This document shows positions 1 through 11,136 of a stretch of 64,000 nucleotides of DNA, in pieces. The translations under genes and the position numbers were made by a program. Origin of the DNA: Atkinsonella hypoxylon (lineage: Eukaryota; Ascomycota; Sordariomycetes; Hypocreales; Clavicipitaceae). The notes beneath the pieces were generated by a model. It was not told the origin of the DNA. It saw only the letters and a list, made by a program, of their open reading frames with translations, and did not search any database. The stretch covers positions 62,001 through 126,000 of the forward strand of contig JFHB01000015.1 in the NCBI GenBank assembly GCA_000729835.1, given 5' to 3'. How positions within the stretch are numbered: the first letter of the stretch is position 1; the number at the start of each line of letters is the position of its first letter.

Positions 1-253
1 AAGAGGTCTTGCGGGGCTCTTTGGTTGTGACCGTGGCCGCTGCCGCTGCCGCTGCCGTTGCCGCTACCGTTGCCGTAGCAGAGGAGGAGGGGATGGGGGG
101 AGGAGGTGAGTGCGGACGAGGATGGAGAGGGTCAATACAAATGCTGCCGTCTCGGGTCTTGGGTCTGGACGGAGAGCCTGGATTATTAAAAATGCCAATG
201 GAAAAGGAGGGGAAGGTTGGCGCCGTGGACGAGGTAGGTGTTAAGCGCTGCAT
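1..253 (-). CDS. 5' end of an unrecognised minus-strand gene, cut by window edge
   Basis: An open frame runs from an ATG at 253 (minus strand) to the window edge with no stop, 84 codons. The first 60 residues look like real protein (for example IGIFNNPGSPSRPKTRDGS and a proline/serine stretch). They are followed by an alanine/threonine-rich run encoded by the GCC/GCT-type trinucleotide repeat at about 31-80, and the frame leaves the window at a KEPRKTS stretch. I do not recognise the family. The composition suggests a disordered N-terminal region. The plus-strand reading of the same DNA (9-512) is also open but is dominated by the same repeat and by unlikely basic, Cys-rich sequence, so I prefer the minus strand. 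The missing downstream sequence would decide. Confidence 0.4.
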   Translation of the reverse strand, partial: MQRLTPTSSTAPTFPSFSIGIFNNPGSPSRPKTRDGSICIDPLHPRPHSPPPPIPSSSATATVAATAAAAAAATVTTKEPRKTS

Positions 254-1237
254 GATAGGAAGGTTCGACCGGCCGAGCGCGCGACGGAGAATGCGATGGC
301 GGTTCTACAGCGCGGTTGTGTTTGTGTTTGTAGTGCCCAAGGGACCCAACAAGGGACCCCAGGGAAGCGTCGAGTCAGAAGCCGCGCGCTGCCGCTGTGC
401 TTTCGTCGCTTGTTGCGTAGCCAGATTCGTGTTGTGCGCGAACGGACAAGGGAAAGTCGTGAAAGTCGCTGCTAACAGCTGTCGCAAGTGGCGGCGGCTC
501 GTCAAGCGCTAGGTGCGACTAAGGGTTTGATGCTGTTGTGCCTACTGACGTTCCTGGACAATGCTTGCAAGCACATTGTTATGTGGACATTGATCGGATG
601 TCGCCGGCACAAAAGTTGCTGGCGGGGGCTGTTGACGAGAATGCACTAGGAATTGATGCAAAGCGCTGACGAGCCGAGCGGAAGCTGAGGTTTTTTAAGT
701 TCTGCGGGGAGAAGAAGTCTCATCGATCTTTTATTTTGTACAAAACCCAGTCTGATCGGTCTGCTCGGACCAGTCCCACCATCTTTGCATGTGCCTGACA
801 CCTGCGAAGCAGCAGGGGAAGGTGGGAAAGGCATCGCTTGCTTGCGTTACCTGGAATCAAAGCTTACATGTACCTATGTAGCAATGGCGTTGAACAGAGG
901 CCCAGCTGGCATGAACCGCCATTGACTTTCACTTTCATGCAGATCTCAGGTAACATGTCATATGAGAGCGTGAGTTTCGCGCCGAATAATCGTTCCATGA
1001 TTTAGCTTTCGCAGACCAACTTTCAGCAATCGCAGACTTATTTTTCAGCAACGAGATGTGAGCTTGGATTATATTCATGGAGTGACAAGTGCCCGACGAG
1101 TTTTAACCTCTGCCGATGATTCTATGAGACAGCCTTTGCTCATTCTTGTCTGAAATGAAGACCTTAGTAGGCAATGTCCCTAGATTTCACGCTAAATAGT
1201 CATCCAAATACTTTTCTCTCGCACATAAAACCAACCT
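254..1237. other. intergenic, no gene seen
   Basis: About 1 kb between the start of the left-edge minus-strand gene and the 3' end of the histidine-phosphatase gene. Open frames here are short and without family-like sequence. It should hold the promoter of the left-edge gene and the 3' untranslated region of the phosphatase gene. Confidence 0.5.
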
Positions 1238-2521
1238 TTAATACGGAGTTGGGGATGGAAGGCAGCTAGTGCTGGGGCACACACAACCTTTGTCAGGGAC
1301 ACTCGTCACTGGTGGCTGCTTACACGTTGCCTCGGGTGTGAATCCGGGGAATGGCCTCACGGGCACTGGCCGAATCACCTCAGCTTGGACTAGCACAGGA
1401 ATGATCTGGCCAGTTGACAAGCTGAAAGGCCGATGATTCAATGCCTGAAGAAGAGCGCTGATCTCTCCAGAATGACTCGTGACGCTGATCCAAGTCGCTG
1501 CATCGTTGGTGAAGACGTCGTCGAGCACAGCCTTGCTGCGGGCTACCTGGTGCTCCAGCGTTTCTCCCTCGTCTCCTCGCCATAACTCGTCCTTTTCCGT
1601 GAAGCCTGCCTCGAACTTCCAGCCACGCATGAACTTCTCGATTTCAGATTTGGTAGAGCGGCGATCGCAGGTGTGTATGCTGATATCTTCGCGGAATAGT
1701 TCCTTGATGGTAGGTACAAAGGGGTACTCTGCTGGCATCTCCAGAGTAGAGAACGTGACATTTGCCGTCTGCAGACATCGCTTGAGGGGTGAACTGTAGT
1801 AACTCTCGAAATGGGGCATATTCTGTTGATCGTACAGCGTCTTATAGAAAGCGTTTGCTTTCTCCGCTTCTTTAAGGCCAGTTGGGGTCAACAGAGGGTC
1901 GGCCCAGGTAATGGTGCCATTGCCCTCCAGTTGGGCCCAGTAACACTGCGGTCGCAGGCAAAAGGCAAGATACAGGTCAGTGAATCAGTAGTCGGCTGAG
2001 TTTTCTTTGTTATCGAAAATGTCGGTGAGCTTGCCACTTACGTTCCAGGCGGGAGTGCCGTAGAAGCTCTCAGCAACGTTGTGATAACCTTGGCCGTGGC
2101 GCCCAAAGAAAATTACCTTGTATCGGAAGTTTCCGCTCATTTGGCAGTTGTTGTTCAGGTAATGCAGCCATTCGTTGAATCGCTCCCATTGCGACTTAGT
2201 GCCTTGTGGATCAAATGTAGCATCAGTCCAGTATTCCCTGTCTATCAATCCAAAATTATGTTGAGCCTACGATGTTGTGAGTATCGACTACATGTCGACC
2301 GGCGAACGTCACTTTCAAACCGTGCCAAGGGACGTGCATATATGAATATGAGACGAGTCAAGACATACGTAATCGAAGGAACTTGGATCTATGTTTGGAT
2401 CATCCTGGAGAAAATAACCTCTTACTGAAGTGTATTGAATCTCCTTGCCCTCCGCTTGGTGCCAAGGGCCCATGATAGGTGACGCGAGACGAAGCAATGC
2501 TTGAAGTGAGGAGCCCTTCAT
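1238..2521 (-). CDS. Histidine phosphatase (phosphoglycerate mutase family), 3 exons
   Basis: Exons 2521-2369, 2266-2042 and 1945-1238 give 361 residues. All introns are phase 0, with donors GTATGT and GTAAGT. Spliced junctions restore family sequence: ...DPSSFDY|AQHNFGLIDREY... and ...GTPAWN|CYWAQLEGNG.... The phospho-accepting motif is FFGRHGQGYHN (H about residue 108). The second half carries the SPLKRCLQTA motif and a second catalytic-type His in SVTSHSGE. These mark the branch 1 histidine-phosphatase superfamily. Fungal members of this subgroup act on small phosphorylated metabolites, but the substrate cannot be read from sequence. The start is the first in-frame ATG after a TGA about 60 bases upstream. 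No signal peptide is evident. The C-terminal 20 residues are a Cys/Pro-rich tail I cannot interpret. It is divergent from the cytidylyltransferase gene. Confidence 0.85.
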
Positions 2522-3437
2522 TATGCGCTTTGCGCCGTCTTTCTGACGTGGTCGGCCACGGAACGGAGTATCTCAGACGTAGTAGAGGCAGATGCGCCGA
2601 GGATATAAGGTGCAAGACGACTGCGACATCAAACGAGATGCTTCTGCAACGAGAAAGTAAAGCAGTTGAACGTGATGTAACAAACAGCAGCGCCGGCCTA
2701 CAGTAAGTGAGTTGGGGTGACGTTGACGTGCGTCGTTGATGGTGCCGTTGATGCCCCGCGCCGCTCAACGCCAATGAATGCGCAACGTGCACCTTGCTTG
2801 CGACCAACCTCCGCTTGAACGTTGATTTCCGAAGTTGCCGAAATAAGAGTTCTTGTGGATTCACTTGTCAGCCTTTGAATGAAATTGATGGTCCCTCAAG
2901 AAGAAGAAGAAGAGGAAGAAGAAGAAGAGGAAAAAAAAGACGGGTTTTCCATCCGGAGTGAGTTCCTCTCGCGACTCGTCAAGTTGGACGTCGGTCGGGA
3001 CCCCTCAGACTGGTCTGGTGATTCATCGGCTGGAGTGCTGACTTCACATTCTCCTTCTTTTAATGTGCGTGAATCCATACCAGGGCTTGTCATCTCCCTA
3101 GACTGCCTTTAGATAATCAAAGTCACAGCAACTAATTACAGAAGCAGCAGGAGCAACCCACTTCAACTCTCTAACAATTCATCTCCCTCAACCAACCAGG
3201 GAGCAGCGTTTGCCTGCCACCAAATCTCCACCCTAAGACAAGCAGCCACTCATAAGCTCTCATGTGATTTGAGCAGACGTTTGACTCTCTACGAACAACA
3301 TCTTCTTCTCGCTCGAGCCACGCATTTCCTTGGAAGCGCCGAAAGCTTCGCTGAACGGTTCTCTGAACTGGCGCCAACTGCGACAAGGCAGCAAGGCAGC
3401 AAAACTACGCGCGGTCCTCCCTACAGAACCCTCAGCC
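2522..3437. promoter_or_regulatory. Divergent promoter region between phosphatase and ECT1-type genes
   Basis: A 916-bp region separates two head-to-head start codons and must hold both promoters. It contains the long GAA/GGAA purine tract listed separately. Open frames overlapping it lack family-like sequence, and one (2400-2864, minus) overlaps exon 1 of the phosphatase in another frame. Confidence 0.5.
2898..2940 (+). repeat. Purine-only (GAA)n-type tract
   Basis: About 43 bases consist of GAA/GAG/GGA triplets ending in a run of eight A. It lies in the divergent promoter about 500 bp upstream of the cytidylyltransferase ATG. It is a simple-sequence repeat that could exclude nucleosomes; that role is inference. 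Confidence 0.85.
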
Positions 3438-5033
3438 ATGATCTCTGCATCGAAGGAGGGGCTACTCCAGGGTCACCCAGCTACTGAGCTGCTCGACGGT
3501 CGCATTTGGGTCGACGGATGTTGGGATTTCTTTCACCATGGTGCGCAACTATCATCTTACAGTCACTGCATGGAAGCTCATGACACAAACTAGGACATGC
3601 TGGGGCCATGGTCCAGGCCCGCCAGCTTGGTGATGAGCTTTATGTTGGCGTTCATTCCGATGAGGATATCTTGGCCAACAAGGGCCCTACTGTCATGAAT
3701 CTAGAAGAACGGTTAGGATACCAAGTCATGTTTTTTTCTAGATTTATCGCATTGTTCAGCTGCTAACTCTCGTCAGATTGGCCGCGTGTAATGCCTGCCG
3801 ATGGGTGACGAAATCCATTGGACACGCGCCTTATGTTACTGAGCTTGACTACATATCGCATTACGGCTGCAAATACGTCGTCCACGGCGATGATATTACG
3901 TCGGACAGTGACGGGAATGATTGCTACCGTTTCGTCAAGCAAGCTGGTCGATTCAAGGTTGTAAAGCGCTCACCTGGAATTTCAACCACAGACCTTGTAG
4001 GTCGTATGCTTTTGTGCACCAAAACCCACTTCATCTTCTCTTTGAAGAAGATGTTGGCGGGACAAGAAGGATATGGTAGTCCGGAAGAGCGCGAGTCCCA
4101 GGGGAAGGCCATGTTGGAACGTCTACGGTTGTATGCCACCGACGAAACAGCCAAACGTCCTGGGGCTGAGGTGTGGTTCTGGCATGCTTCAACGCAAGCG
4201 AAAGCGGAGGATACAGAAGAAACTAGAGGAAATTTTGAGAACCTTCTCACTGCAGGCGGCCCTAAGCCAGGACAACGGATTGTGTACGTTGACGGAGGCT
4301 ATGATTTGTTCTGCAGCGGCCATATTGAGTTCCTTCGAAAAGTTGTTGTAGAAGAAGAGGAACTTGCGCGCAAGTCGGGCTGGTTCACAGAAGAAGCAAC
4401 GATCAAACGCATAGGTAACAGCGGCAAAGACTACGGGCCGGCTTATGTAGTTGTCGGAGTACATGATGACGAAGTCATCAATCACTGGAAGGGTGTCAAT
4501 TATCCCATCATGAACATTTATGAGCGTGGACTGTGCGTCCTGCAATGCAAGGTATGAAACCCTTATCGGTCTCTTTGAGATTCTCGCAACGTGTGCGCGG
4601 CACATCTTGGGGCCTTGATTCATAAGCACGATTTTCGCTAACACCTATGCTACATTGATGAAAGTATATCAACGCAGTTGTGTTTGGGGCCCCATTCACG
4701 CCAACAAAGTCCTACCTGCGGTCGCTACCATGGGGCGTTCCCGATGCCATTTACCATGGACCTACGGCCTTCATGCCGCTTACATACGATCCGTATACGG
4801 CACCCAAGGAGATGGGCATCTATCGTGAAATTGGCAAACACGCGTTCTCCGAGGTCAACGCTGGCGAAATCGTTCAGCGCATCATGAAAAGTAGAGATCT
4901 CTATGAAGCTCGACAACGGGCAAAGGGAGTCAAGGCCGAAGTAGAGGCAGCTGCACGACGACGAGAGATCTTGGAGGAAGAGCAGCGAACCCGAGAAGCC
5001 GTGAGAACTGATGCGGCTGCAAGCACGCCGTAA
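3438..5033 (+). CDS. ECT1: Ethanolamine-phosphate cytidylyltransferase, 4 exons
   Basis: Exons 3438-3540, 3594-3711, 3777-4551 and 4665-5033 give 454 residues. The enzyme makes CDP-ethanolamine from CTP and phosphoethanolamine in the Kennedy pathway of phosphatidylethanolamine synthesis. Two cytidylyltransferase folds are visible. The first has WDFFHHGHAGAM (HxGH, residues 33-36) and the RSPGISTTDL motif that corresponds to the RTxGISTT signature. The second starts near residue 238 with YVDGGYDLFCSGHIEF, where the first His of HxGH is replaced. Each splice junction restores the frame (HHG|HAGAM, LEER|LAACN, LQCK|YINAVVFGAP). The last 60 residues are a charged helix. The start ATG lies in a GCCATGA context; the frame is open upstream but has no earlier ATG. 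Length is typical for the fungal enzyme. Confidence 0.93.
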
Positions 5034-5828
5034 AATTTTTAGATCAATACTTGGGGCGACTAGCATACCAAACAGGCATTGACTGGAAGTTATGCTCTGA
5101 GGGCCAGTGTGACAGGTTATTCAAGTCCAAAGTCGGACTGATCGACTCTCAACAAGAGAAACATGGCACAATCTTCGTGAAAGGGCCGGCTTGGTTCAAC
5201 AAAACCATGAATAAATCAATGGATAGAACAGACTTTATTATACGTATGAATTTTTTAGCAATGCTTAACTCAAAAGAAGACAAATAGTTTCATGGGGTCG
5301 AGCCAACCATTATGGTGGACGAGTTTGTCATAATGTCACTCTGTGGTTCTAAACGCCGTTATCACCAGCCAGTGGTAAGCAAGATGATTTGATCTCTCAT
5401 TCTCAAAAATATCTTTTAATTACTTTACCAGTATAATGAAGAGCTCTTTCCTTTATAACAAAGATTATCTTGTTGGAGCACTTGTTGATGGGCAGCGCAA
5501 AACGTCGTCAAGGACGATGTGGGTCGAGGCCACTTTTCCATGATACCCCTTAGGTACACTTAAACAGCCCTAATAGCTAGCTTTAAACGCGTTAAGTGGC
5601 ATTCCTTATACAACAGTTTTAGCAATAACTTTAGAAGCTAATAACAGTAACCTCTCTAACAATAATGTAGAACTAGGACTAATTATCCAGATTAACAATA
5701 ACTACTGTTTAAATCGGCCGCCTAATATAGGCAATCTACTCTTACTGTAAGAGTTAATTTATAGTTGCAATATATACAATGTACCTCTTTATAACAATAA
5801 TATTTATTAGGACTTCTATTATAATAAG

Positions 5829-5902
5829 GTTCGCACGCAAATATAAGTACCTTTAGATGCACTTTCATGTGATTGGTCCACTACCCTTGTCGTGACCTAT
5901 CC
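5829..5902 (+). repeat. Partial copy of dispersed repeat R1
   Basis: Shares the order TTCGCACGCAAA...GTACC...TGATTGG...CGTGACCTA with the copies at 7045-7264 and 35437-35657. The similarity is imperfect, and ends cannot be set. Confidence 0.5.
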
Positions 5903-7044
5903 GTTCGCGAGTCCCTATAGGATGAGATGAATTCTTGCAGCTCATCTTGTTTTAGAGGGGCCCTGACCGAAGTCTCAAAACGGCATGCAAGGAAGCTGCC
6001 CCATATTAACCCGCATACAACGTCTACAAGTCCATGTCGTGCGCAAAGTTTACCAGGTTTTTCGCGTGTCACACCATGTAATATGGATTGTGAATCCTAG
6101 AACGTTCCAAAATAGGGTAGACCAATCTTCTAGAAGAGCACAGTAGCACCCTTGAATTATTTTGCAAATCTACTTGCAGGGGTAGTTTAAGCCAATTAGA
6201 TATCAGCTTAGAAAATAGCAAGATATAGAGAGGAGAAAATGGATACTTTAGCTTAGCGGTAAGTTATATAGAAAATAAGTCTCTGCGGGGCAGTGCTTAA
6301 TCCTTGCATATTCTCCTGTGCCTTTCGGTCTCCCTACGCCAATTATAGCTGTTAGCGAGTACATAAGAGTGGGCCAAGTATCTTTGCAAAATAAAACAAG
6401 GGTTGGAGTGTATCCTTACGCCATCCGCCCGATCCACAGCACCGCTTAGATCAGGTCAGGTTTCATTTGTTACCCGGCGCAGCTCCTTGCATTATGCAGG
6501 AGCTCCTAAGAACAGGGGAGAGTATCACGAGCGGTTAGACCGGAGGAGCGATAGCGCACACGCGGGCAAGGCAAGGCCGTAAGCTAGTAGCAGAGCTAAT
6601 ATGTGGACTAAGCCCTAGTAGAGTATAAATAAGCAGGAATCTATACAATTTGTAGAATATACAGAAGCTTTGTTCTAGGCCGCTGTAATATTGACTAAAG
6701 CTTACTTTCTCTAAGTCTTGTGTGGCCAGCGTGCGCTCACATAGTGGGCAGCGGGGCTTCGCCACGTCGGTCACGTGGTGACACCCACGCCCGACGGGAG
6801 CGGGGAATTGTGGGCCAGGGACCTCAACGCAAATCGAAGGGAAAGGGGCGTTTTCCCTGATAAAGCTCTCGAAACACTAATAGTGTAAAACTGCCGAGGA
6901 GAATCTTGATGCTGCAGGTGATACATCGCAAGTTGTCAAATTAGTTAATATATAGCGTATTATTAGCTGTTCTAATTAGGAACAGGGTTGTAAAATCGCA
7001 TGCGGCGTCAAGAGTTGGCAAGAGGGAATTATCAATCAACGAGT

Positions 7045-7264
7045 CGCGGGACCCACCCAATTCCATTACTTTGCAGGTACCTCTGAGCGCCACAAAACTC
7101 GCGGTACAGCTGCGTTATATGCGATGTGTCCCTTCGTACTCTGGAAATTTCTAGTACAGCAGCAACGTTCGCACGCGAAAAATCAGAGTACCCCTACTAC
7201 CCATTTTATCCTGATTAGTAAACTACCCGCTAGTTCGTGACCTGGTTGTTGCCTCTGCACACTA
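7045..7264 (+). repeat. Copy of dispersed repeat R1
   Basis: Aligns along its length with 35437-35657 in the same orientation. Shared blocks include TACTTTGC, GTACCTCTGA, TTTATCCTGATT and TTCGTGACCT at similar spacing. No open frame; probably a decayed element or its terminal part. Confidence 0.65.
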
Positions 7265-7880
7265 GTTACAAGGGATCAAAAATATATGTGGGGGAGTGAA
7301 CACCTTCCGTTTCGGGCTAAGTTGCTGTGGTGCGTTAAGCTGGCCTATGCTTCGAGGATCGATTCGCGGCTATCCGCGGACATGGTTGCTTATCGGGGAT
7401 CGGGCTGCATTATGACGCGAGATAGACGCAATCTGCGACATAGCATCATAGCATGTAATGCACATAGCCGGATTAGATTGATCTGCGTGGTTTCCAGTCA
7501 TATGCTCGCCATTTCGATGTATCAGCGAGATTACAGCGGCATTTCTGAGCGACAACCGATAGTCAGAGTTCTGTCACTGGCAACCATTATTGAATTTCTG
7601 CCGTGCATCGGCAATCCTACGGATAGTACTGTAGCATTTCACGGGTCCTACTAGCAAGTTCAATTTTACCGATTCTGTTTACAGGTCCTATTTTCCTAAT
7701 GTCGATTTACCATTCCTTGGGACGTGCAAAGATAACAGCCAGGTCATGAGACCCACTCATCCTCCGATACATCAAAGGCACCTAAGATGGCCCGAACTAA
7801 AGCGGTCTGTGGGAAGTGTATCTGCGTTTATCCGGGAACTTTTACTAGTACGGTCGGGACGAGATTGAAGTACCTCGGGC

Positions 7881-7914
7881 TTCCTGATTGGCTCACTAGC
7901 TGATTCGTAACCCA
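7881..7914 (+). repeat. Short copy of the right end of repeat R1
   Basis: Matches the block CCTGATTGGC(T/C)CAC...TTCGTRACC of the longer copies. About 34 bp only, so it is a fragment or a diverged end. Confidence 0.45.
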
Positions 7915-9454
7915 CTGGGGCCGTTGGGACCAATAAATGTCGCTAGTACTTTGCTATTACTTCGCGTTTCCACGGTAAAGTTCCGCACCTGCTTGAAAAT
8001 CTTTGGTATGTGTATGCGAGCACTCGGGCCATGCCCCATTTGGGTGACATTCAACTTCCCTCGCACTATTACTCAAACGTATGTCTTTGAGTGTGAAGCC
8101 ACTCGGTATACATAGCATGATAATATAAGGGTTGGCACCACGAGTGAGCTGAGATCTTAGATCGCTCCCCCCTTTTTTCGCGTTAATCTGACAGATGCTC
8201 AGTTGAATTTAATTGGCCTGTTAGGATAACAAGTATTGTCTTATGCGTATATATAGAGTAAATCTCCCACGTTTCCCAAGATATAAGAATTGTTACGGAA
8301 TATGAGTATTAGATTCAACTTATACAGGAAAGATAGCTCAAAGAAAAGAAGAACATGTCAGAAAGTCGTTCGTTATTGACTTAACTCTAAGCCCGTCTAG
8401 AATTTACTGTAAACAAACTATAGTTAGCGGAGTCTCGGACTCATTACCACACCCGTTTTTTGCGCCGAGCCGGTTCTGTGGATGAAACCCTATCCAGGAT
8501 CGCCAGCCGCCACAGGTGGGTCTGCCGAGCAATGCGAGGCTGGCCTGGCGGTTTCTGAGCGTCCGTTAATGTCAGCTGCGAATAATTTCCCACAATGCGG
8601 AAGTGGAGGGGCAGACAAGGCAGGCACTGGCCGCTGCCCACCTGCCCCGACAAGGATTGATTCAACGGGTAAATTGCGCCCTACCTACCCACGTCGCAGC
8701 TTCCAATTTACCGCTTTTGAAGCCATTTCACGATGTGTAAAGCTATTAAAATAGCCATATTAATACATAATACCCCAAAATAAGGCCTAGCTTCAACTAG
8801 CCCACGAAAGTCCCTTTGAAACACGAGAGGTCTTTCGTACTGAAAGAGAGTTTTTACCGCCTATTTTTTCGTCACCTGCGTGCCCGGGTCTGATGGATCC
8901 TGCACTTCCCCTGCGTTGGTAGAATCGGAGGCTCGCGTAAAGAAGACCGACTCCGGAGGCAGAGAGGTAAAACAAAGCTGCTTCATATCGTTGCCGCTGA
9001 GATTGGGAACTTCAGTAGCCTGCCGGCTGCCATCCTTCTGGGTATTTTCGACTCGGCTGGACAGGGAAGACCTAACAAGTGAGTCATGGCAACAACATAT
9101 TGACACTACTAATAAGTGATACTCGGCGCCCGACTCTCTGCTCTCTCCTTCCCGCCCTCCCTTGGTTTAGTTCCTATGACACCTTCTCCCTCCTTCCTCC
9201 CTTGCCCCCAGCCTCACTTGTCTTTGGCAATCTCTCAAGCGCCCGCTGCTTGGGGAATATTGAGAAATCTGGTAAGCCCCTCAGCTGATCGACAAGCCTG
9301 GTTGAAGTCATGTCGTTCAAACTGGTAATTTGGTCATACTGCGCCGAATACGGAGACACCTCCCCACTAATTACGCGTATATCACTAGGACTTCCTTCCC
9401 AATTTCAAACAATTTGCAGAGAAACATCCAACCTCGATTCTGTAATCTGACGTC

Positions 9455-10807
9455 ATGGCTCCCTCTGCTATTTCCCAGCAAGACGCCAATCTGACCGCCT
9501 CGGCCATTCAACGCAAAGAGGCTGCTGCTCCCCACGTCTCCAATGGCATCACCACCTCCGCTCCCCTGGATGCCTCCAAGTTGATCTACACGCTCACCAA
9601 GACGCCTCGTACTGTTCCCGATGAGGCCCTTGCCAGCTCTGGCGATGAGACCGTTGCCACGGACCACATGGTCACCGCTACCTGGAAGGCCTCGACCGGC
9701 TGGGGAGCTCCTGAGCTGAAACCATACGGTCCTCTGTCGCTCATGCCAACGGCGTCTTGCCTACATTACGCCACTGAGTGCTTCGAGGGCCTCAAGGTCT
9801 TCCGCGGCTACGATGGCAAGCTGCGTGTCTTCCGTCCTGACCGCAACTGCGCCCGCATGCGTATGTCTGCTGGGCGCATCTCCTTGCCTCTTTTCGACTC
9901 CCCAGAGTTGGAGAAACTCATGGTCGCTCTTCTCTCCGTTGACGGGCCCCGTTGGTTACCCAAGGATCAGCCCGGCAACTTCCTCTACATCCGCCCAACG
10001 CTGATCGGTACCCAGTCCCAGTTGGGTGTCCAGACTCCTAAAGAGGCCATGCTTTACATCATTGTTACATTCATGCCTCGACTGGATTCACCCCCGGGTG
10101 GTATGAGATTGCACACTTCACCCGAGGATATGGTTCGCGCCTGGGTTGGTGGATTTGGCTACGCCAAAGTTGGAGCCAACTATGGCCCTTCCCTGATGGC
10201 TACTCAGGATGCTCAACGCCGCGGATTCCACCAGATTCTTTGGTTGTATGGCCAGCAGGGCGAGTGTACTGAAGCTGGTGCCTCCAATTTCTTCGTTATC
10301 TGGAAGCGCAAGGATGGCAAGACGGAGCTCATTACCGCGCCCTTAGATGACAAGTTGATCTTGGACGGTGTCACCCGTCGTAGCTGCTTGGAAATTGCGC
10401 GTGAGAGATTCGCGGGCGAAATTGAGGTCACGGAGCGAAAGTACACTATCGACGAGGTGATTGACGCTGATGCCGAGGGTCGCATTCTCGAGTCTTTTGC
10501 TGCTGGTACTGCTGTAAGCTGACACTCTTATCCCTTTCTTATCCCTTTTCATTAGTCACTGTTTCCGTGTCTTCAGTTCATTCACATGACAAAAAATGTA
10601 CGCTAACCTGATGGTATCAAGTACTTCATCTGCCCCGTATCGCAGATCCATCATCGCGGCAAGGACATCAACATTCCCATGGGTCCCAAGGGCGAGGCAG
10701 GCGAAATAACCTCCAAGATCAAGACCTGGATTGGTGACATCATGTACGGCCGTGTGCAGCACGAATGGGGTGTCATTATTCCCGAGGATGAGCAGCAGAG
10801 TGGTTAA
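9455..10807 (+). CDS. Branched-chain amino acid aminotransferase, 2 exons
   Basis: Exons 9455-10513 and 10622-10807 encode 414 residues. The intron is 108 bp and phase 0, and it joins ESFAAGTA to YFICPVSQIHHRGK. This is a fold-type IV PLP enzyme that transfers amino groups between Leu, Ile or Val and 2-oxoglutarate. The PLP lysine is in GFGYAKVGANYGPS (K238). The substrate and cofactor motifs FEGLKVFRGYDGK and TEAGASNFFVIW are in place, and GTAYFICP lies near the C-terminus as in BCAT. The N-terminal 45 residues are Ser/Ala-rich without the strongly basic pattern of a clear mitochondrial presequence, so location (mitochondrial or cytosolic) is open. Length is normal. The leader is pyrimidine-rich. 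Confidence 0.95.
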
Positions 10808-11136
10808 TCCTCTTTACAAAAAGTAGTTGACCATTTACTTTTGGCACGATTAGAACGTCATGAGGAAGACGTTTTGGATTTTTATTATTGATAACGTATC
10901 ATGGATCTGCAAGTTTTGAAAACCTAAGGGAATAACGGGCCCTTTAGAGCAGGGAAAGCAGCATTTTAAAATGCGACACAGGACAGACTTTAGATAATGT
11001 TCGGTTATTTTAAGTACATGAAGCTTCGACCAACCTCTCCTTTTTGCCATTCCTCCGCAGTCTAGCAGCATGTCTAGTAATTTCGCCCACCGATATAGTT
11101 AGTAGGCAGTGACAATAATTCGTCAGCTCTGCCGTT

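Larger units (their letters stand above)
5034..9454. other. Gene-free AT-rich interval with degenerate repeats
   Basis: About 4.4 kb without a supportable gene. Much of it (5400-5900, 6150-6700, 6850-7000, 8150-8450) is AT-rich with many TAA/TTA steps, which suggests old, mutated repeat DNA. Three short copies of a dispersed repeat lie here (5829-5902, 7045-7264, 7881-7914). The open frame at 7286-7654 (122 codons) shows no motif or splice context. The last 300 bp should contain the aminotransferase promoter and leader, which has several pyrimidine-rich stretches. Confidence 0.55.

Noticed and set aside
9..512. 167-codon plus-strand open frame at the left edge
   Set aside because: Ala repeat followed by Arg/Cys-rich sequence of unlikely composition; the opposite strand gives a better protein.
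2400..2864. 154-codon minus-strand frame upstream of the phosphatase
   Set aside because: Overlaps phosphatase exon 1 in another frame, Ser/Arg-rich with no motif; a shadow frame.
7286..7654. 122-codon plus-strand frame in the AT-rich interval
   Set aside because: No domain, no splice or promoter context, and composition typical of chance frames.
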